64,000 nt of DNA from Malania oleifera (lineage: Eukaryota > Streptophyta > Magnoliopsida > Santalales > Ximeniaceae). The stretch spans positions 42,079,120 to 42,143,119 of the forward strand of contig NC_080421.1 of the NCBI RefSeq assembly GCF_029873635.1, written 5' to 3'. Made by a program: the position numbers and the translations under genes. The notes beneath the pieces are model-generated. The model was given only the letters and a program-made list of their open reading frames with translations, had not been told where the DNA came from and did not search any database. Each line of letters begins with the position of its first letter. Positions within the stretch are counted from its first letter, which is position 1. This document shows positions 57,441-64,000 of this stretch, piece after piece.

Positions 57441-60400
57441 TCATTATCTTTGATTCCTATGAATTTGAGGTCATTTAAGCTTGAAATGTATCCCAGAAAT
57501 TGTAGTAGCTGTAAGAGGGGGAGAAACGTTAAGCAAGAAGGAAAGAAGATAAGGTTAATGTAGGGTCAATTGACATAAGCTTATAATACTATCATTCAAT
57601 TAAATTCCTATTATTTTTAAATTTAAATTTAAACACACAACTACTTTTTGCTACTTCACAAGGTACTAACGGTCGTATCTCAGCTGACTCCTTTGATTCT
57701 GGACGATTGGGGGAATAACTTAACTTTAGGAAATGCTTATTTGAGATTGTATGGGCAATGCATTATGCTTGGTCTAGATTGAATTATGGCATGCGATCAA
57801 TTCTTTTATGCATACGCATAGATGGCCAAGATAAATACAATGAAATTCACTTCTTTATATTTAATTATCAAGAAAAGTGAAAAAGAAAAATAAGATATGC
57901 AAGTTGATGAATCACAATTTGATTTTATGACCCCAGCCCTTAATTTTTACTTGTATTTAAACAAATTTTAGTTCTTAATAATATTTGATATAGATAAAAT
58001 ACAATAAATTTTTTTTCTTTCTTTTGAAACAAAATTCTTCATACAAAAAGGGTAAAATGTATGATTTTTCTTTAAAGACAAATTTGCGATCAACACAGTC
58101 TGGAGTATCCTATGAGCCAAGTCATGCATTTGTCAAACCAAACAAACACTCGAGGGGAAAATTTTGAAAGCGCCATGAGAAAATTCCTCCGCCCATTTTG
58201 GCTACCATATGCAATCAAGGGATGGACCCAAGTCCAAACCATTGGGACCACTGGAACTTAGAAAACAATAGAATATACACTACATAATAAATATATCTAA
58301 ATTAAAAATATGATTATATGTCCGTTAACATTATAAAATGATATCATACTAAAAATATCCATCCAAAGTTAATTTACTTTTTTTTTCAATTAATGTTAAA
58401 TATCATCCAAACCATATCAGGAAAGACGCCTAAATGGTTTACCATACATGCACATGCATTAAAGCGCACATTGATTGGACTTCCATGAATGTTAATACTC
58501 AGTTCAAACCTAAAAAAAAAAATTTATGGTCCATACATTTTGACATGTTTCTTCACCTAGCATGTAAATTTTGGAGTCCACCGTTTGCGATTGTTTCTTT
58601 CTCTTATGCTTACTGCAATAGATGACCAAGGGAAAGGAAAGCAAATAACGGGAAGGTATTTCTTTGTAGGTTAGGATGACTGCACCAGAGGCTAATCCCC
58701 AAGAAGCAAATTATGAGTGATTTTTGGAAAATTGTAGAATGAAGGCTGTACAGAGATATGAGTAATCTGGAAGAATGGATGCTGCACGCAATGTGACAAA
58801 GGAATGGCTTCAAGCAGAACTGAAACTACCACCATTGCTCATTCACATGATGCACCAAGAGACTTCATTAAAGGGAGCGGAAGGCAAGAAAGGCTTCTCA
58901 TCTATGTAATTATATAACTTCCATCTGCCTTCTCATGTCAGTTTCTGGGTGCTGCTCAGACTCCGTCGAGATGTTGGCTCAAACTGTTGCAATGTATAAT
59001 GTGATTCTTTCCGAATTGACATTCTCTTTCTCCTTACTTGGCACCAATCAAACAATCAACTATACACTTGAAATTGTGAACAACTTACCGTCTGTTCAAA
59101 TTAGGGGGAAAAATCAACATCCCCTGCTTCGTATGCTTGATGTGTTTCGACTTATCCAAGAAGACGAAAAAATAAAAGAAAACACAGAGACACGCACACA
59201 TGACGCTTCTCAACAAGCTTAAAATAAAAAGAATACAAAGAAAAATAAAATTAAAGAAGAAAACTTTACACAGAAAATATCCACTTTCCTGTATTAATAA
59301 TAATGAAATAAAGGTCGGTACTCATAATTAACTCACAAACTTCAAGGGTAAGGACATAAGTAACAAGGAACTCCGAATTAATCTGTCACTCTAGTTGGAT
59401 TTCTCACTTCAATAAATCCAACGTCAAATGATACAAATATTAGGATACATGAATATTATGTATCATCATCGACTTGGGAAGACTTCCCAAAGCATGACCA
59501 TGCTAAAAAGTTGAACAAAATTGCAGCATCGCTTAATTATTTGTCGTAGTCAACACAAAAATCTTTTCTCCTATAACAGACATTACAGCAAATAGAAACT
59601 TCCAGTTAGCAAGACAATTGAAGGATAAATCGTGTAAAATTTTAATCATGTACATGTAACAGATATACATCTACTGTTTTTGGAAGTGAACTCACATTGA
59701 AATATGAAGCAAAGACACCAAAATAGGGCATAGTGTTGATACAACACACAAGAAACATGACATGATGCAATCAGTAAATAAATAAAACACACAAACCTCC
59801 TTTAAAGCTTACAAACCTCCTTAACACATTCAAAACTGACAGCGCCTACCCTTAACATCTAATATAATGGCTGGCACTTATATATCCCTTTTACCAATTG
59901 ATTCCTTATAACCATGTGATATTTTTGCCTTGAAAATGAATTGGACCCCCTAAATAGTAAGTGGAAGATGCCCTAGTGCCAAAAGGAGAAGATCACAGTA
60001 TTTTGGATGCTTTATAACAAGAAATTCGAATACAAGAAATACAAAGCTGACCAGTCCAAAAGCATACATGAAGAAAATAATGCAAACTTGTGAATATATT
60101 TGCTACGCTGTTCATTTCTCTAAATCCTTTTACAATCTAAATGTTTAAAAAAAAAAGCAACACATCAGTTGACTTATTTTCACAAGATGATCAACTATTG
60201 AAGATGGTTGCAAGTATCATTATGTTCAAATGTCAAAGAAGGTTCGGTATTGTTTTTGGAATGCTAAAGGGGATTGTAACTTTTTAACAAACTTTATAGG
60301 AAGTCAGTGTATTTTACCCTAGTAAATAATATATTAAGAATAAAACCAAAAATTCGCACATCACCAAAATTTGTGCTTTTCTTCTGTATGTGTGCAAGTC

Positions 60401-61559
60401 TTGTCAGGATTATCATTGCTTCTACCCAAAAAAAAAAAGGTAGTAGATTTTTGTAAGGGCTAAGTTCTTATCAAGTGCGTGCGAGTTATTTCAGACCCTT
60501 GAAGCATCTGCGTATGCCTCCAAAAGTCAAGACTTTGTGGAGTGTATGTGCGAAGTCTTGACAGGGTTATCATTGCTTATCAAAACAGTTGTGGGCTTTG
60601 ATGAGAGATAAGTACCACATTGAGTGTACATTGAATTATTTCAAGCCATTAATGTGTCACAATATGCCTCCACATGTTAGAGCCTCTTCTAGTGTAAGTC
60701 TAAATGGAATTATCTTTGCTTTTTCAACAAGTAAAAATATATATAAAAAATTTACAATTAGTAGTTTGTATGAAAAATATATCTTGAAATTTTTACATTT
60801 ATCAAACACTGGACATAACACACACACACACACACACACAAAATATAAGTATACATGATGGAAGTGTATCCCAAGACTGTCAAATGTTAGACACAGACAC
60901 AACACCATTATAACAGTGCACCAAAAGTCATCTATATTTTTTCCAAATGCTACGTCAAACATACATGGAATAATTTCTCCAAAGAGGTCTCGACTCAAAC
61001 CTAACTTTTTATATGGGGTTTTGTCCTAAAACATGGGTTAAGAATCAACGACATCTCAGCAGGGTCAAAGCAAACTTACAACTAAATTCAAGAGAAAATC
61101 TCCCCCAGAAAAATCAATCATTTGAAAAAGAAACAACTGTAGTTCACAATGACATTTTATTCCATAAAACTCCAATGGCTTACAGGTGTATGTTTCCTAA
61201 AGCTTGTCTTTTCTGCAATAAATCTAACTGGCCACACACAAATAGGACAAAGTAAAATGAGAATAAAAAGAGGGATAAATGCATAAGATGCATGAGGGAA
61301 AAAATCGTAACGAAGGGAAATACTTAAATGGTTGTGAGAGTTTCTTGATTGCATTAGCCTCAAAAAGAGAACTTGTAAAGCTACATTGAATCCAAAAGTT
61401 GGTGTTCTCCTGTTCTCATTATTGATTCTCAAATGTTGTAGAGTCATGGTTCTGTGCATGCTTTTATTATTTTTGTTCGTTTTCGCCGCATAGTCTTGCA
61501 AAAATGATTGTTTTGCAATGATATCTGCTCACTAACAAGCGAATTAAGACACTTCTCTT
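57441..61559. other. Intergenic DNA, no gene supported
   Basis: One open stretch at 58935-59222 (+, 95 codons) shows no family resemblance. A local imperfect duplication links about 60385-60420 and 60545-60580 (aagtcttg.cagg.ttatcattgctt). A CA microsatellite lies at 60820-60840. Otherwise AT-rich and unremarkable. Confidence 0.55.
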
Positions 61560-61935
61560 CAAGCCAAAAAGAGGAAACACTCTTGAGGGAGGTAAGCACC
61601 GTTCTACCCCTCATATGCCCCGTTCCCTACGCGTTTTTGGGGGCTTCAGGAACATGGCTATGAGTAGAACAGCACTTCCCTCCCGATAAAAAGAAGAGAA
61701 CTAGTGCTACGTTCCTTAGGAAGAGTAGCGCTATGTCTGTTCCAATACGAACACTTGGGTCCGGAGAAGCTACGTCGGCCCCCCTTGGGAGAAGGGGCAA
61801 ATTATTCATTTAGGAAAGATCTGATACCAGGTAACAGCGAGCTAGCTGTTGGTGCTATAGTCAGTCTGTGGTCAGCATACTTTAGAGTCGGTAGCTCTTC
61901 TTGCTCAAGTGGAAGTGGAATCAGTTTCATTTGGC
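61560..61935. other. Possible organelle-derived (mitochondrial-like) insertion
   Basis: This patch is clearly richer in G+C than its surroundings and has a different texture (for example ggtgctatagtcagtctgtgg, gggggcttcagg, cggcccccct). It has no long open frame of known type. The style recalls plant mitochondrial intergenic DNA, which is often copied into the nucleus, but I cannot name a matching locus. Confidence 0.3.
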
Positions 61936-63589
61936 TCTAGACTATGATTTGATAGAGAACAATTTAGCACATCTTCGATTTCCTGGTATGAAAGTTGTTA
62001 CGTTGCTGTAATTAATGCATACAAAAGCTAGATATTTCTTGGTTTTGATTTGGCTTTCATGTTGTATAATGGTTATGCGTGGAATGGTTGAGTTTGTATG
62101 GTTATGGTTATACAATGATTAACTATGCTTTTCATTAATTTTCCTTCATGCATTGGATGGCCTTGCATTGGCACCCACATGATTGATCATGGGGTACTAA
62201 AGCTGTTCCATGCCTTTGCCACAATTGAACCTTAGCAGTAGTCCAACAATTCTTGCTTCAACATCAATGGGGCACTAAACTTGTTCCATGCCTCGCCAAA
62301 TTTGAACCATAGGACTACGCGAGGATTCATGCTTCTCTATGAATATTGATTGTGATTTTGGGCTGGTAGCCTCCATGCGTTATTAGGGGACATTCATGCA
62401 TCGACTAGAAGGCATTAAATCAGTATTTGACAGCTGCCATTGGAGAAATAACATGAATAATTGGAAAATTCCAGCACCTTATCAATATTGGGTTACTCGG
62501 GGTCAGTTTGGTATCCTTTTTGTTTTTTTATTTTTTTTATTTTTGTTTTCATTTCTGTACAGTGAAGAAACTATTATGAAAACACATTTATTTACATTTC
62601 CATTTTTATTGTCGGTTTTCAGCTATTTTCAAAAAAACTTAAAACTTGATTTTATGGTTTTCTACTGTTTTGGCACCTTGTTGCCGACATATTTTAATAT
62701 TAAAAATTAACTTCTTTTTTTTATTAAATCATTCATTTTATAAATAATTTTTAATTAAAATAAAATAAAAATGATCATATGAATTTAAAATATAAAAATT
62801 TTCATAAAACTACAAAAAATTTAAAAATGATAAAGTCATCTATAAAATATTTTTTACTATTTTTCAATTGTTATGTACAATAAGGATGTTCTTGTAAAGT
62901 GTTTTGAAATATAATAATTAAGTAAAATAATTACAACAATTTTTATTTTTATTTTAGTAGTTTTAATTTGTATTATATTGTGCTTCTTTTTAAATTTTAA
63001 TCATATCTTTTAAATTGTTATTTGATTCAAGGACAAAAATGAGCATTTGTTTAATAAAGTTATTTAATTTATTTTAGTTTTAGAAATATAAGTTTCTAGT
63101 TTTTAGTTTTCATTTCTAATTTTCGTTATAATTTTTTACATTGATACCAAACAGCCCCTCATGGTTTTGCTTAGTTTCTAGTCACCAGCAGCTGGAAGCC
63201 ACCATGATAGTGGTGACCCATGGGTAACTTTGGCCCCACCATGTGTAATAGCCAAAAATGAGTAGCACCGCACTTGTGGCAGTAATTATCATTCTCAACT
63301 TGGCATGATGTCAAGCTTAGGGCATCAGACATGTTCCATGTAAATTAATTTTGGAAATTAAAATTTATTTTATGATATTTTTTATTAATATTTTTCAGTA
63401 AAATAAATATTTTGTTTCCATAAAAATCAGTTTTGATTTGGAAAATGTTTCCAATTTTTTTAATACTTGAATTGGTGGTCAAATTAAACTATTTACCTAT
63501 TTTGAATAGTAAACTACGACAATTTTAAGATATTGCTTCCAATTGTTGGAAATTTTTAGGAAGTGTATTTTGCTGGAGTATTTGATTCT
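61936..63589. other. Intergenic DNA, no gene supported
   Basis: An imperfect local duplication links about 62185-62230 and 62265-62310 (ggggtactaaagctgttccatgcc and ggggcactaaacttgttccatgcc). 62520-63180 is extremely AT-rich. No gene or RNA is recognised. Confidence 0.5.
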
Positions 63590-63591
63590 AA

Positions 63592-64000
63592 TTTTTTTAA
63601 ATAGAAAAAGAACTTCATTCACAGAAAAGAGAGAAAGTTACAAAGAGTAGAGGATAAGATATCCTCCAAAAAACAAACAAAAACAGAGTCACGTTAGAAC
63701 CCCTCTCCAATCCTTCAAAAGATCAATCAACAAAATTCCCTGAAAAAATTCCCAAAAGCCCAAAAGGAAGCAAGTAAAATAGTTCATCCCTTAATAGATG
63801 TAAGGGAGGAGTTTTTCCATTAAAAATTTTTGCATTCCTTTCATTCCACAAGGTCCAAAAAAGGGCAAAAACAGATCATCTCCGTAAGACAATGCTTCTC
63901 TTACTCCTCCTAATACCATTATACCATTGCTACACCAACAAGAAAGCATCAACTGTCCATTGCAGCACCAATGCCTCATCAAAAACTGCGAATAGATAAG
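63592..64000 (-). mobile_element. 3' end of a LINE-like non-LTR retrotransposon (runs off the window)
   Basis: On the minus strand a frame at about 63900-63790 reads GRSKRSIVLRR, a stop, then SVFALFWTLWNERNAKIFNG. The W-x-L-W-x-E-R-N-x-R/K-I-F pattern is the conserved C-terminal motif after the zf-RVT region in plant LINE ORF2 proteins. The degraded 3' UTR leads to a short A-rich end (minus; tttttttaaat at 63592 on +). The reverse transcriptase itself would lie beyond 64000. Confidence 0.65.

Noticed and set aside
58935-59222. 95-codon + strand frame as a gene
   Set aside because: No family resemblance, no splice context, no start context that stands out; probably chance.
60657-60998. Minus-strand frame of 113 codons across the CA microsatellite
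   Set aside because: It depends on the repeat (Val-Cys runs) and has no recognisable domain.

Overview
This is nuclear DNA of a flowering plant, most likely a eudicot. The evidence is AT-rich non-coding DNA, genes split by GT..AG introns, plant-type LTR retrotransposons and two conserved plant gene families. The species cannot be named from the sequence. Only two host genes are well supported. One is the last exon of a TPR protein of the NPG1/NPGR (no pollen germination related, calmodulin-binding) family at 2259-2572. The other is a complete five-exon RhoGDI gene at 51917-55681. Both are on the + strand and they flank about 49 kb dominated by retrotransposons.

Layout. 1-2258 is probably intron of the TPR gene and carries a 0.3-kb TRIM-like element and G-rich tracts. 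2573-6095 is non-coding. 6096-26292 is a Ty1/copia element of the SIRE/Maximus type (element A, +), interrupted in its reverse transcriptase/RNase H region by a second related element (B, 12279-22601, TSD TTTAG). B is itself interrupted by a solo LTR (C, 17989-20001, minus, TSD AATAA). A's 3' LTR breaks off at 26292 against a minus-strand block (D, 26293-36809). D is about 1.7 tandem copies of a truncated SIRE-like unit (RNase H tail, third ORF, 3' region, scrambled LTR), and it holds another solo LTR (E, 29389-31389, TSD ATAAG). A full-length but decayed Ty3/gypsy chromovirus, probably Tekay type, lies at 36872-48819 (element G, minus, TSD AGTTT). It holds a solo LTR of a related family (F, 41079-43188, TSD TAACC). 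48825-51900 is AT-rich intergenic DNA with a small palindromic tandem repeat. After RhoGDI, 55682-63590 has no gene I can support, apart from a possible organelle-like patch at 61560-61935. The window ends in the 3' end of a LINE-like element on the minus strand.

Most unusual signal. Each SIRE-type family here has a cluster of short, CG-centred, imperfectly palindromic boxes just upstream of the LTR TATA box, with a family-specific version of the box. The same family-specific boxes recur inside the element, between RNase H and a third ORF, next to a TATA-like sequence in B and D. The third ORF (23536-24813 in A, 32862-31632 minus in D) resembles, from memory, the 'putative plant transposon protein' family. 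It has an acidic C-terminus and no visible membrane segment. The arrangement recalls an LTR plus internal promoter controlled by an element-encoded regulator. This is inference. The unrelated gypsy LTRs also carry a cluster of palindromic TCGTCGACGA boxes before their TATA boxes.

All the retroelement reading frames are broken, so they are annotated as pseudogenes. The RhoGDI gene looks intact.
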